A stretch of 64,000 bases of DNA from Paralvinella palmiformis (GCA_025642065.1 JAODUP010000904.1:62001-126000), one strand, 5' to 3'; shown: positions 29,398 through 42,179, counted from the stretch's first letter. The notes: generated from the letters alone by a model not told the origin. Program-made: numbers and translations.

Positions 29398-29464
29398 AAA
29401 AGGTCTGACCGGGTTATATCCAATTTTGTGTTATAACGGACTGCGGTATAATGGGGCCCTATTG
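29398..29464 (-). mobile_element. One end of a pogo/Tc1-like element
   Basis: On the minus strand the segment reads CAATAGGGCCCCATTATA and continues through GTCCGTTATAACAC to CCCGGTCAGACC, matching the left end of the element at 56576. A TA follows at 29465-29466. The partner end was not found nearby, so the copy is truncated. Confidence 0.6.
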
Positions 29465-29466
29465 TA

Positions 29467-32400
29467 TTATGAACCATCAGAAACTTGAAATATCTCCATA
29501 AAAGCTGACCATCCATGACACTATTATTTATTATCATACATGGCTATAACCCTTATGTCTACAAATGTAAGAAAAACTACATTGGACAGGACAGTCTATA
29601 TGATTGAATGTTTCAGTATATTATTTTCCTGTCTATTATGATTTAAATAATTTTTCTCTAATATAAATTTTATACATAACTTTTTAACAGGCTTTAATCT
29701 ATCCAAAAAAAACTTTATGTTTGGTATAATAAATAAATAAATCCAAACGTTTTCTACGATTTTTTTTTCCTTGTCTTGTTATTAATTGCCGGTTGGTATC
29801 TGGTATTGCCATCCTAACAGGCACAAGAAGAAACTTCCTGGCCAGATGGAGAAAATCCTGAATAGGATTTACTATTCACTGAAATTATTGATTGCTCACA
29901 GTCCCTTCGTTTCAAAATTATGGGGCAATGTAGAAGGCATATTCAGGCTTGATATAAAATAAGGAACTCACAACTTATTTGTAACTGTGGCCTAACAAAT
30001 TGGACTGATTATAATGATCTTTTAAATGAAAAAATATTTGAAATACAGATGGCTATTTCGTATTATCAAACTCACACTAAAATATAAATTTAATTCATTT
30101 CTCACGTATTTATTGGAGACATCAGGATATTCTGGAAAGAACAGGTTATGCCGGATTAACGTAAAGTATTAAAATATAATTTTAATAACCTTATCTACTT
30201 TCATCACTGGAAAAAGACTGGTTATATCCAGAGTCGGTGTTTTCTGACCTAGCTGAAAATAGTTCAGATGGATTCTTGTCAGCGGGGTCAAAAGCCATCC
30301 AGCCTCTGATTGGCCAGTACTTCGGGAATCTTTGGAATGAAAATGACCATTGTTGTCTTTATTACACAAATTTTGGACATCCGTTGAATCATATACATTT
30401 TTTTAGTTAGTAAAATTATTTGGGGCAGTAAAATATTTTTGGGCTAATAACAAATTAACTGGGCATGATGTTATTAACTGTTTCTGGCTGAGAGGCTAGT
30501 GTTCAAGGTAAAGAAAATTCTGGCCCTGCCGAAGTATATTGGAATCTAGTGTTTATAATTATATTGAAATTAGTGAACACCATGCAAGTTAACAATAGCT
30601 GATAACTAGGCTTACAGTGAAAAATTAGCCAAACCCAGAATTACTATCTGATGTCATAAGTAAGTGCATCCATGTGCTTTTTATTGAGTTTGATGTTATA
30701 ATTCTAACAGGTCTGCTGGGTTAGTCATACCAAATGGCCATATAATTAAATAAAGTAATATTTGTTGTGGTCCTTTTTGACTGGGAATCTGTTTTCTCAA
30801 GTGGATTTGTTCTCATACTAGTCAAATAACAGCACTACACCTTTTGTTTTATTTAAGAAAATATAATTACTGAGCAATTTTCTCTTTTTTCACCAAGTGA
30901 CCAAAGCACCAGTTTTCAATTGTTCATCACATCAACATAGTTTATTATGCGAGACTACAACTGAGGGGTGTAATTTTCACTACAGGGAGTGATTTGTTTA
31001 ACCCTGTTCACACCTGGAACATGTGTCCGGGGGGGGGGGGCTTGGTCTAGTCTATACGTAGACATCCCAGAAACACAGATAAGGGTATACCTCTCGTATA
31101 TATTTAGTCAGTCAGTTCAATGAATCAATTACTCATAATGACAAAGATGGCTGATTTGATTGATTGACTCTTAGAGTTAGAGCCATAAACTTATAAAAGC
31201 TACTCGCCTACTTGGTCTCTCAGGCCACCGTCTTGTCTAGATATACTCATATAGTCTAGATCTAGTACTAACTTAATTATTAATTTAATAATATTTACAT
31301 GATTTAATAATGCAACTGCCGTGAACTGGCAACGCGTTAGAAATCTACGGTCATATAAATCATTGGACGGAAGTAAAATTGTTCATCTTCTTACGCTAAA
31401 TATGTCTAATAACCGAATGTTTATAAATATTTCCACATGTGACAACGACACACTTTTGGCACGCTGTTGGAAACGATAAAACGTGTATCGATAACATATT
31501 TAGAATAACCGTGCTAACATGTATAAATAGTCTGTTCCACGGACATCTTTGGTGGCGCCAGTTCTCTTTCTGTTGGGTGACGATGATATGCTATACCAGA
31601 GAACGTCTATACAAGTTCTCTGGCTATACTGAGCAAGTGAGGTCGGAACCATATGGCCAGTAATAATAATGTAATGCTTCATTGTCTGAATACACAAAAC
31701 ATGGTCACAAATCTCTAGCTACAAGATTATAATGCTTCAGCAACCAGATCGCAATACACCACTTTGTTAAGAAGACCGCTTTTTATAAATTACACGTGCT
31801 CACAATTACGCATACAAATAATTAAATATCTGAATTATCATTGGGTCCTCCCAACAGCTACTCTTAAAGGACCTAACCCAAAGTGTTTGTGAATTAAGGA
31901 CATCCTTTTATAACAAGTTAATTAATTACTATGCATTAAAATACACATTAAATTTATTAATTATATTATATCCAAACAGACAAACCATGTGTATGCGCGC
32001 ACACGTGCAGGTACGCACGCAACAATGCATAGACACCAAACTTTACCAAATATTCATCGACGATTAAAAACTTCCAGAAATCGCAGTTGTTTAATTATTG
32101 CAGCAACATTTGTACGTTTGGAAGTGAAAATTCACGCCCCAAAATGGGCAAAATTGAGAAACCACGTATCCCTGTGTGTGATTTTGCTCTGATGTATGTT
32201 GTTGTGATGTGGTAAGCAAAGTATGCTTACATTGTAAGATTGGCGTACTTGACTTTTGGATAGAGGCGCCACCTGGTCACAATACTGAAGAAGTGCTGTA
32301 ACCGTAAAAAAGGAAAATTGAAAATCCAAATTACCACACAAAATTAATTTTTACTCCATCTAATGGACACAAATGCTACAAATGTTAATAGTTGTAATGC

Positions 32401-33755
32401 AAAAACACTGGATCACACACAACAAAGATAATTTGGCAGCTATTATTGGAATATAACAAATTGTTACAAGCACAGATCTGTGGATAAACAAAGGAGTGAT
32501 ATTAAATAAGCTGCATGGGCTGTCACCATGGAATATCCATCTGAAACTACAATGTTGTAAAGCTAGAATATATGTATCATGAGGGCTGGTTGTGGCTTAT
32601 TTGTGAACGGTCATTTAGCTCCCTACTCTGCCATTGGAGAACAACACGGACACACGAATATGTCTTTAATGTGGCTTTCATTCACTGAATATAAATAAAT
32701 TAAGGCAGGACGAAACGGAGATGGTGTAAGGTTTGTGCGGAGCGGCTTTGTTACAGGGGTAAGCTGTTGCTACTTATTTCTATATAGTCCGGTTCTGCTG
32801 GCATAAATACCACGTCACTGATATTACTCGTAGAATTGTTTAATTACCGAATACATTATATTACCATTGCATGTGCTAGGCATGCATAAAAGTTATGTTT
32901 CCCGATTTTAATATATTAGTATAATTATATATTTCCCAGGTTTTGTTTTGTATGTTGGTGAACCAAATAAACACGAAGAAATAGATTTATGTTGTGATTG
33001 TATGCGTGGTCAAACTTTATTCATATTTCGGATTAAATAAATAATAGAACGAATGACAAATGAATTTATTTCCAATCTACGTGAAGATACATATATAACA
33101 TTAAACGTAACACAATAATAATAGTATGCCAAGAGAATGTAACAAGGAGTTTGGCTAAAAGAATAAAAAATATGACGAGGAACATCAGTAGCATTACAGC
33201 CATATACGAACCATGTTATTAGAGATGAGCAATAAAATAAGTATAATTGTTGTATTCATTTATAAAGAGAAAGAAGCAAGAAAGCTCAGTGTGCATCAGT
33301 GGTTCTTGTATTTTTCAATATTAATATAAAATATGTGTACTTTTGAGGAAGTCCTCTCTGTACCCATGAACTTGTATGTATTGTGTATTTCTTTTATTGG
33401 CATAGTCCTTGTTATTAAAGCATTGGACACTGTGGTCTGTCTCATACTTGGCTGTTTTAGAAAAAAATAACCCCAAATAGTTGGTGACTACTTTGTGGAA
33501 TTGTTAAGAAACCTTTTATTTTGAGTAATTAGCACATTTTCAACGTGAAACAACTTATTATCGAATGAACAAACCTGTACATATAATATGGTGCTATTAT
33601 ATTATCCAATAATTATGCATGCATTTTTAGGATTATATGTAATAAAGCGACACACCCACATTTTAGCTAAATCACTTCACTGATTCCACACGGAGTTAGT
33701 GTACATTGTCTCACGTGGTCAACAAACTGTAATGTTTGTTAACACGCTGAGGGCC
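29467..33755. other. Intergenic, largely featureless
   Basis: AT-rich DNA with only chance-length ORFs. Items noted: a G12 run near 31029, a short dispersed repeat at about 30985-31028 (also near 10430 and 11395), and CTAGATCTAG-type palindromes around 31254. I could not recognise any gene on either strand. Confidence 0.4.
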
Positions 33756-33839
33756 TATAAAAGGCATAACTTTTCACTCAGGTTAAAGAAGAACTACGAC
33801 GCCAGGCAAGTCGGACGTGTTTCGATATGGTTCATATAG
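33756..33839 (+). promoter_or_regulatory. Candidate core promoter with short first exon
   Basis: A consensus TATAAAAGG box at 33756-33764 is followed by an initiator-like TCACTCA at about 33774, an ATG at 33827 and, four codons later, a good donor (G|GTAGG at 33839/33840). This could start a gene whose remaining exons are decayed or not recognisable, or belong to a mobile element. Neither transcript nor downstream exon is evident. Confidence 0.3.
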
Positions 33840-35043
33840 GTAGGAAATCAGGCACATGCATAGGTATACGCATATATGTATATATATGTGTAGGTATGGA
33901 ACATTTTATATTTAGATTAATGTAGTATTTAGTTGTATTTAGATTTAGATTTATGGATGTAGGTCTCAAAGGATGTTTAGATATGCTGATGCTCTGTGCC
34001 TGTTGCCTCTTTAAATGTACCCTAAAACGCACATTGCCCGTGCCATTATCTATTTCCATCCAGATTCCTTATTACACCAAAGTAAGATAGTTATGTCGTT
34101 ATTAAAACATGTTTGAGTGTATTAGCTTTGTTATGTATAATGTAGAATCTATATTGTTGTCCTCTTATGTGGTCTGGCGAAACGACCTATTAATTCATAC
34201 AATGCTCCTTGATGGATTTATACTCCTGGAGTCGTTTGTTACTCCGGCAGGCATCTCCATGGGTATTAAGCTGCGGACAGAGTTTTCCCCATATTCTGAG
34301 TAATTAGGTTACACTGATATAGGAAATTTGTTAAATGTATAGCTATTATAATCCCGACGTGTCATTCGCAGTATCGGAGATCTGCCTGAAATCCGCTGTT
34401 CTCAACCATGGGTCAAATAGATCAAGTGGATAGGCGCTTTAATTTAGGTCAGCATCTGAGGCGTCGAAGTGTTTTATATATAGGTTTCTTTTGGACCACA
34501 GAAAATTACTGTTAAATGTAAACTGTTGTGTCAAAATAGTTATGATATTTATGTACCAAGTCATCATTGCACCACACGCACATGTTGTTTGCTGCGAGTT
34601 GTGGTATCAAATGGTATGTTTTTACGTGCTTCCGCGTTGTGTACGTAGCCTGCATCTAGCCGCTTTCCTGTGGGCGTGACATATTTGTCGCGTACAAAAA
34701 ACGAATTAGTAGAAGAAATCACTGAATGAGCTGACCTGCCATCTTCACCCTTTGGATATGATAGCTTCACCAGCAAGAGCAGCATTGTACAAGATCGATG
34801 GAACAATGACAGGCAATCTATATGGAAAAGGCTGCTTTGTTCATTTGCAGAACAGCAGTCGCAGAAAACTCCGATTTAAAGATGGAAAGGGAGATCCAAA
34901 GGGTTTTGTATTATTTCTTATATCAAATGGGCTGCATAAGTAATTAATAGATCGTTACCGTGGAAATCGGCTCCATGTTTTGTTTCACCTGTGTAGTATT
35001 TATTATGATTATCATTTCATATTTGTTAATTTCTTACGTACAG

Positions 35044-35940
35044 GCACATCATGTGGTGGACTGATAAGTGACATTTTGAAAGATTTACTCAGGACCACAT
35101 GTCGCATTGAAATGCAGGTCTTTGTCGTGTTTGGTAAACTCCTGTCTGGCCCCTGGATGCATCACTTCTATACCTCTTCGCAGTCAGAAATAAGTCAAGT
35201 AGATGCAATTAGCGAGATTCGTGGTATGCTACATGGACTGCGTGATTTAATTAGCGGTCCAATGAGCTTATTCCGGATGAAGGCAGACTTCTTTGGTCCT
35301 AATCTGAACAGCAGTGACAGAATTCTCATAGCACTGAGAGAGTTGTCTTCAGATGGGATTGAGCTCTTCACTCAGATGATGAAGGGTATCTTTCAGTCAA
35401 CTGTTCAGGTTCTCGAGCGGCAGTACAGGAAATATTTTAATCTCACCATAGCTAATAAACAGAGAGGAAGCCGTATCTGCACGATCGCATAATATAGATG
35501 CCTAAGATGTGATGGGATTCTTTAGTGTTCCAAATTCGTTACCTCTCCAGCAAGATGAGGTCAAAGAAAAATAGGAGCATGGATTATCTAGATAATTTGT
35601 CTTACAGCCAGCGTGAACATGTGATACAATTTGTTGTACCTATTACATGCCAGAAGAGACAGAAAAAAGAAAGCGCCACCTGGATCTACAATTAGAAATG
35701 GCTGCCAGACAGGCCAAAAACAAGAACGCCGAAGAAAAGTGCAAGCTGCAGAAGAAGCTTCAGAAGCTAGATCCTGGAGATTTGACTGCCCAATTCCTTG
35801 TGCAGCGTCTGGAGAATTGCTCTGTTGTTGGTCAGTTCTTATGCCATGTTTGGACGGTGAATGGTAGCTTCCAAACATACAATCGAAAAATAGAAAAACT
35901 CAAGGTTAATCAGTATTACAAATCAGTGCTATATCTTTAA
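35044..35940 (+). pseudogene. Decayed coding region of an unnamed, probably repeat-associated protein family
   Basis: Three open blocks follow one another on the + strand in different frames. The first, 35044-35492, opens after a TTACGTACAG acceptor-like site and includes VFGKLLSGPWMHHFY, LRDLISGPMSLFRM and STVQVLERQYRKYFNLTI. The second, about 35483-35640, runs through two stops and a frame change and includes VMGFFSVPNSLPLQQDEV and MDYLDNLSYSQREHVIQFVV. The third, 35647-35940, starts MPEETEKRKRHLDLQLEMAA, with a charged coiled-coil-like stretch and then FLCHVWTVNGSFQTYN. The order suggests one ancestral protein with at least two frameshifts and two stops. I recall similar uncharacterised proteins in marine invertebrates but cannot name the family or its function. 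Confidence 0.55.
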
Positions 35941-36206
35941 TTTAATATAGAAGTTTGTAATTAATTTTTTTAAATTGAAACGAGCGGCTCGTCATACCGA
36001 AGTAGGAACTATGTTTTATTGGGTAGGCCGAAAATAGGGATGAGGCTTTCTATGTTATGTCATGGGATCTTATTGATTTATTATATCTTGGTTTTCAATG
36101 ATCGATGGATGTTTTTTTTTATTGCTTTATATTCGTTTTGAACGGATATAAAACAAAATAATGCCACAAAATAGGATAATAACTGAATATTACATTGCCA
36201 CGACCT

Positions 36207-36455
36207 TCATCTATGCCTTAATAGACCGAAAATAAGATTTAGAAAGGTACACACGAATCTAACTCTTATGGTGGACCGAGGGCCGGGGCCCCGACCGGGT
36301 GTCGGCGGCACATGTGGCTGCTCTGGATCCAGGACTGCACTTGTTATAGCTAATTCCTCACAACTAATACTGTCTGTGATCTCTTCAAGGTTGTAGGGAA
36401 TTATATCCCTGAGAATGTCAAAACTTTCGTTGGAATCTGACATTATTTCAGTCAA
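36207..36455 (-). CDS. Acidic 82-aa ORF, possible first exon, unknown
   Basis: ATG at 36455, TGA or other stop at 36207. The product starts MTEIMSDSNESFDILRDIIP, is acidic for about 40 residues, then has a Pro/Gly/Arg patch (PPTPGRGPGPRSTIRV) and a hydrophobic end that looks like intron read-through. GC content is locally high. A perfect CRE (TGACGTCA) lies 55 bases upstream. No homologue recognised; it might be a real exon of a lost or unseen gene, or chance. Confidence 0.3.
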   Translation of the reverse strand: MTEIMSDSNESFDILRDIIPYNLEEITDSISCEELAITSAVLDPEQPHVPPTPGRGPGPRSTIRVRFVCTFLNLIFGLLRHR

Positions 36456-36509
36456 CTAGTCAGAACGCTTGTAAACAAAGCTGTGGCACTACGTGATGTT
36501 TGGCAAAGA

Positions 36510-36517
36510 TGACGTCA
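36510..36517. promoter_or_regulatory. CRE-like palindrome TGACGTCA
   Basis: A perfect 8-bp cAMP-response-element consensus in a locally CpG-richer patch, 55 bases upstream of the minus-strand ATG at 36455. It may be a promoter element, but a single 8-mer can occur by chance. Confidence 0.25.
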
Positions 36518-36782
36518 CATGATAATCTCTAGCCGGCGTAGTACATACTAACAATGGCTCGTGAAAGTTTCGTGAATTAACGATTTATGGAATATTTTAA
36601 TGGAAATATGATAGCTGGTGGTTAGAAGTGTGGTAGTGTATCTATAAAATAGTTGTTTGCTACGTTATATTTACTTCAAAATATGAAATTTCTTTTCCCG
36701 TGACCTTTAACACTAATTGACATTTAACTTTCTTTTCGTCTTGAGACCGGATATACGGGATATAGAGGCATTGCCTGATTAT

Positions 36783-37835
36783 TTATTCAGGTCTTGACTG
36801 ATACATATACACTTTATTTACATAGCCCTCATGACAAATTGTATCCAACCTGGACTTAAAACTGTTTGTTGACTGGCTTTCAATGACTTCAGCTGGGAGC
36901 GAGTTCCAATCGTTCACAACTCTCTGACTGAAAACTGACTGCCGACTTCCCAATCTGGCGTTTTTTATTTTACTATCTTCTGGCGACTGATGCAGCACCT
37001 AGTTCGAAGAATATAGCTATATCTATTCTATCGATTCCATTTAATATTTTGTAAGTCTGAATCATGTCCCCTCGTCTCCTACGGTGTTGTAATGATGGAA
37101 ATTTTAGGGCTCTTAGTATGGTAGATGGCTTATCTCTGGAATGAGTTTGGTGTCCCGTCTCTGAATTTTTTCTATATCAACACTGTCACGTCTAAATTTT
37201 GGATGTCAGATTAAATTAACATATTCTAATATATGTGGTCGGATCATAGTTGTGAAGAGTCTAGGCATGGTGACATTATCCAGGCATGTAAAAGTTGCTC
37301 TTTTGCTACTGCCTTAGAGACATCGTCATGGAATTTTAGTACCTCGTCAATATATACCACCAAGCATCCTTTCTGGTTTCTTCTAATAACTGTGAGTTCA
37401 TCTGATATGTTAGTCTCTGATTTGAGCTGCCTAGATGGAAGCTCTTACACTTGGCTTGGTTGAACACCAGTTGCCACTTGTTCGACCATTCCACAATGTT
37501 GTCAAGGTCCTGCAGCAGGACATCGCGATTTGCTATTGTCCTAATTTCACGGAACAGCTTTGTGTCGTCAGCAAATATTTTTGCTGTACTGCTGACTACA
37601 GCTGGCAGGTCATTTAAAAAAATGACGAACAAGATCGAACATAACACACTTCCTTGAGGTATTATTCCGCTCAGGATATCTACCCATGATGACAGCTTTC
37701 CATTTACAACTACTCTTTGCCTTCATCCAGATAAAAAAATCTCGTATCCACTCCAGTAATTTACCGGTTACACCATACGGTTTCAATTTCCCCAATAACC
37801 TTTGGTGAGGGACAGTATCAAAAGCTTTTATTTTA
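36783..37835 (-). mobile_element. Decayed LINE (jockey/CR1-like), RT and 3' part
   Basis: Minus-strand translation gives, in order: KAFDTVPHQRLLGKLKPYGV and LLEWIRDF (to about 37700); then LCSILFVIFLNDLP and the catalytic FADDTKLF box with NIVEWSNKWQLVFNQAKCK (37640-37400); then RRRGDMIQTYKILNGIDRID (around 37060); and the terminal FSQRVVNDWNSLPAEVIES with FKSRLD (ending 36783). Stops and frameshifts separate the blocks. The 5' half is missing, typical of truncated LINE insertions. Confidence 0.88.
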
Positions 37836-37949
37836 TTTTTAATGAACAGTATAACATGTATAAGTGGTTATTTTCAAGCATGTGTTTGACTTTATAACTA
37901 ACAGAAATATTTTTCGATACATTTTTACAAACAGCGTTAATATGATTAG

Positions 37950-38480
37950 GCTATGCCAGTTTTTTCATCTAGCAAGACTCCTAGGAACTTAGTAACTTCT
38001 AATCTACTGACTTCTAATCTACCAACCTTGAGTTTATAATCATTCAGATAAGGCATGCTATGAAAAAAAAAATATTTTATTTTAATATTCAGAAATAATT
38101 TGTTAACTTTAAATCATCGTATCATTTGTTTTAATTAGTTGATGAACACATTATTAACCTCTGTTATACTCGGCAAACAATATATATTTTATTTTATTTG
38201 AAATATTTGCCAGATCATTGATCTAGAGGAAAAATAAAGTAGGTCCCAAAATACAACCTTTTGGAATTCCACATAGCGTAGTTCTATAATCTGGACAAAT
38301 ATAATCACAGAAAACAAATTGCTTTCTGTTAGTTAACTATTTTTTTAATCCGGCTTGAAGCAATACATCAGACACCAGAATGGCATAGTTTCTTAACCAG
38401 AGTGATCTATGGTATCAAATGCTTTCTTCAAATAAATAACAACACCAGTTGTTACCAAATTATTATCTAAATTGCTATAG
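37950..38480 (-). mobile_element. Second decayed LINE fragment
   Basis: On the minus strand: KKAFDTIDH (about 38440), a degenerate LNNRKQF-like segment, GIPKGCILGPTLFF and INDLANIS (38280-38200), then KVGRLEVSRLEVTKFLGVLL (around 38000). These are RT palm motifs with frame breaks. It is distinct in sequence from the LINE immediately to its left, so two separate insertions lie side by side. Confidence 0.75.
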
Positions 38481-39503
38481 TTTCTGATGAAAAACTAAGG
38501 CGTTGTCAACATAAATCTTATTGGACTATTGAAGCTATACTTCATAAACTCTGGTCACGATATGAAAATGGCGAGAATTCAGCTCTACATGCAATTTTCG
38601 AGCAGCTGCTCGTTTGTATGAACAAAGTGTGTAAATTGACTATATTTATTTTGTTATTTTGTGATAAAGTGTGGGTATATATAATGCAAATGTGTATATA
38701 ATAGGAATATAATACGTATATGCATAGGGCATAATATGTATATGTGGATATAATGTTTATATGTTGATATTCAAATTATGCAAATTATGTGATGGAGAAC
38801 TATATGTGCATGCATTTATATCATTTTATTTAAATCACTGCAAAAAAATCATGCATTTCGATATAAATGTTTTAAAAGTTTGTTTCATTTAATTTTTATG
38901 ATTATTGTATTTATTTATATATTTTTTTTTTTTAAAGATGTGATTTACCAATTAAGTTGCAGTACACATATTTTACAGATTTCAAAACCATGTAGTCTAA
39001 TAAGTCATACTGATCAGTGAGAATTTCCCCCAAATCCATAGTTCGAATGATCCTGGGAGATCAACACAATAGAAGGTATTAAATGAAGCCACTCTGCTTC
39101 AATGTTGTTCTAGAGTCAGATCTAAAAGATGTGACTTGAAGTCACTGACTTCAAGCGCCAAATCACCTTACATAGTCATCCTGGCTAAACACCAGGTAAA
39201 TAAACAATAAATCAATAATCCCCCAAATGCATAGAAAAGATGTGGCTTCACGTGTAAGATAATATGACATGTGAAGTCAAATTTTGCATGCAAGGGATTA
39301 CCGAGTTAATGTTTCAGTACTTGGTGTCTAGCCAGCAAGGGTATATAAGGTGAGCATTCGCTGGAACCCACTTTCCGATTGTCTGAAATCGTACTTGGAC
39401 GAAATTGGAAAGAACGTTGCCACAAAAGTAACTTTGCTGTGAAACAAATGCGGATCATTATCTACAGCGAATGAAACCCATTGTTATAGCCTTCGACAGA
39501 GTG
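38481..39503. other. Intergenic, AT-rich
   Basis: No gene recognised. A TATATAAGG box at 39342-39350 precedes the hAT-like remnant by about 150 bases and could have been its promoter. The rest is simple AT-rich sequence. Confidence 0.35.
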
Positions 39504-39711
39504 CAGAGTGACAGTTTCGAGATTAGTGATGGGGTCCATGTGTGGTAGAAACTTCAGGATGATTTGAAAGAATCAAACAGTGATGAAGAAGTTGGTGAGC
39601 CGCACCAAACAAGTTCTGACACCTGCTCACTTCCTGGCAAACATTCTAGATCCAAAGTACTAAGGCAAGTATCTGTCAGATGAGGAAGTAGACACAGAAC
39701 TGGCCTTGCAG
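39504..39711 (+). pseudogene. hAT-like transposase fragment
   Basis: Two out-of-frame blocks: QSDSFEISDGVHVW, a stop, then KLQDDLKESNSD; and, from 39583, KQVLTPAHFLANILDPKY, a stop, then GKYLSDEEVD. The LTPAHFLANILDPKY-like motif is typical of hAT transposases before the C-terminal dimerisation region. Two in-frame stops and a frame change show it is dead. It is not clearly the partner of the hAT-type element at 4067. Confidence 0.6.
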
Positions 39712-41230
39712 TGAGCGTTACGTAACATATCTACCATCTGTGATCAACATGAGAGCACAGACAGGGCCGGTCAAACCGTACGGGTTCAAGGAAGACACGG
39801 TCGCCTCGGAATCCTCCCACACAGGGTGGCAATCACAGGCAAGTCGCCTAAGTGATGACATACTGCTTGTATGCAAATCACTACTAACTGCAGTTCGAAC
39901 TTGTATAGCCGAAAATACGAAACTGACTCGGCACCGAAAAAGCAGGGAAACTTTATGTCTTTATGTACAAATTGTTGAACAGTAACAAGCAATGTTTGTT
40001 GACACTTAAGACATGTTATGCAGTTTGCTTACCTATAAAACTTGGCATGCTGTTTTGGACATTGGCAAGTAAACACATAAGGACATACCGTTTGTGACAA
40101 TGAGTATACATTGTTTCTGTTTAATAAAAGTATTTAAATACTATTTTGTTGCCTCATTTCAAGACGTTCGAGGTATTTCCTCTCAGAATACACTGAAGCT
40201 TCCAAATTGTTTATATTATAGGGTGCAAGCATTCAATTCAGAAGTTCCAAATGAACGTAAAAACTAAAAAAAAAATCTGATTAAAATTTTGTAAATACTA
40301 TTTAAAAAAAATGTAAATCCCAATTTTTATTATTTTTAAATCATGATTTTTTCAACTCTGGTACATATATCAATTGTAATTAAAGACACATTCACTGGAA
40401 CTAAGAATCTCCCCTTATGTTTTTACACTCGAGTCTCTTCCCATTCATCTTTCTGATCAAGGGATCATCATAATTGCAATTGTTGATGACAATAAAGAGA
40501 ATAGTTACCAAAGGAAAAAAATTGGAAAAAGAAGCCACTGATTAAAGAAGTCATAATATATACATGTAGATAACTATTTCTTGAGATGACAGACGAGTAA
40601 TGAATAAAGAGAACACTTAGCAAGCAGATCTCGGATGATAGTTTTGAGTAATTAAGAAACTGAATCCCTACAAATAGTGCTGATAACTATCTGTGCATAT
40701 CATAAAACTATTTGGACAACCATGGAGATAATAACAAATAACAGAGGTGGTGTAAAAGTGTTCAAACCGGAGGGAATGTTCCCAGAGTAGAGGTTCGATG
40801 GTGTAAAGGGGTAAAAGACCGGAGGGGGTATAGACTGGATCCCAGTAATAACGATCCAGGCCAACCCCCCAACCCCTGCACATTTGCCCCGTTGCTTATT
40901 CAGAATCCGGTCATTTGGCCCTCCGCTCAATGTTTCTGCTGTAGATGGAACTCTGCGACTCAGTGACATTGGTAATCCCCCCCCCCCCCCAAGAAGCGAG
41001 TACGTCGTCACAGTAAACATATACCATTATTGTTATTTCACACTAAAAAAGTAAATGTCCAGCAACACTACACGTCTATGAAGTCCAGCTCTGGTGTCTC
41101 TATGTGTAGATGTCGTTGAACAAATACCAGCTTGTTTAATTGTATTTCAAATTGATAATTCGAATCTAACATTGCTGGCCAGCACACATCGCCTGATATC
41201 CATTAGATCATTTCTTAAATAAGTCAGCTG
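39712..41230. other. Intergenic
   Basis: No gene recognised. A minus-strand frame of about 106 codons (40700-41020) runs through a poly-C tract (about 40978-40990) and a Pro-rich stretch; it has no recognised domain. Confidence 0.3.
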
Positions 41231-41366
41231 TTCGGCGTTGGCATATCTGAAAGTTGTTTCATCTTTGACTTCGCTTCATTACCTTCGGAGGTCGTTCGGC
41301 CCATTTAGCCTACCCTGTGCACAAAAATGGCCGTAAAACATCAATCATCATCATCATCATCATCAA
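41231..41366 (+). mobile_element. SINE family A, 5'-truncated copy
   Basis: Shares the body (GGCATATCTGAAAG, TTTCATCTTTGACTTCGCTT, GCCCATTTAGCCTACC) and the (ATC)n tail of family A. The tRNA-like head is missing or degenerate. Confidence 0.85.
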
Positions 41367-42093
41367 AGAGACCTGACAATGTCAAACTTTATTCACTACA
41401 AGCTGGTAAATATAGAGTTTGTATAATATATTGCTCTAGATACAGCAACTGATAAATAGCTATAAATAGGGCTACTTAGGTAATCAACATAACGGAAGTA
41501 AACACCAGGTGGCTGTGCCCAATAGGCGACAGCCAGGGGTCTCTACACCAAATTTCAATTAGACATTAACATAAAGATTCTCACTTGGTCTGACTTGGGT
41601 GTTTTACTCCCAGGCACTATGGCCGTAGGTGATTCGCTTTTTGTTGCTTGGCGGCTTAGGGACTGGTGAGACATTATACACATGTCTCAGCATTAAAAGT
41701 CGTAACTCTGGATTCAATCCCCCTCTGAAGAATCGTCCAGAGTTTGAATTCACGTTTCGAGATTCTCTGTGCCAGCTAGTGCCTTATTCCACACGGTCAA
41801 CACCCCCACCCCGCACACACATACACAGAATAACATGTTAAATACCAGTGTACCGATTACACAATGAAACAGGTGTGACAAACAATAACATCGTGTCCAA
41901 CGGACGACAGCAGCTCTGACTACGAAAATGTACCCCTTCGTAAAATATTACATCAAAAACTCATATGATGAATGGCATATGTTAAAGTGTAAGCTGAGGT
42001 ATTTCTGTCTATCTGGCTGACGTCAATGTGTAGGTTCTGTGTGTGCATGTATCACCATCAGCCAGCAACGCGGACATCAAAAAGGAAAACAAA

Positions 42094-42133
<40 letters not shown>

Positions 42134-42179
42134 GTAAGTTGTACTTTTCTCAAGCCTGACTAGCTCGAGGAAAACAATC
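41367..42179. other. Intergenic with possible SINE-like remnant and (TA)n
   Basis: A segment at about 41600-41720 has a tRNA-B-box-like GGATTCAATCC, suggesting an old SINE head; this is weak. A (TA)n run lies at about 42099-42130. Nothing else seen. Confidence 0.3.

Noticed and set aside
34564..34943. Overlapping frames on both strands (80 codons minus, 63 codons plus)
   Set aside because: Neither joins in phase to the decayed coding region at 35044 and neither has a motif I recognise.
40700..41020. 106-codon minus-strand frame
   Set aside because: Includes a poly-C tract read as poly-Gly and a Pro-rich low-complexity stretch; no domain seen.
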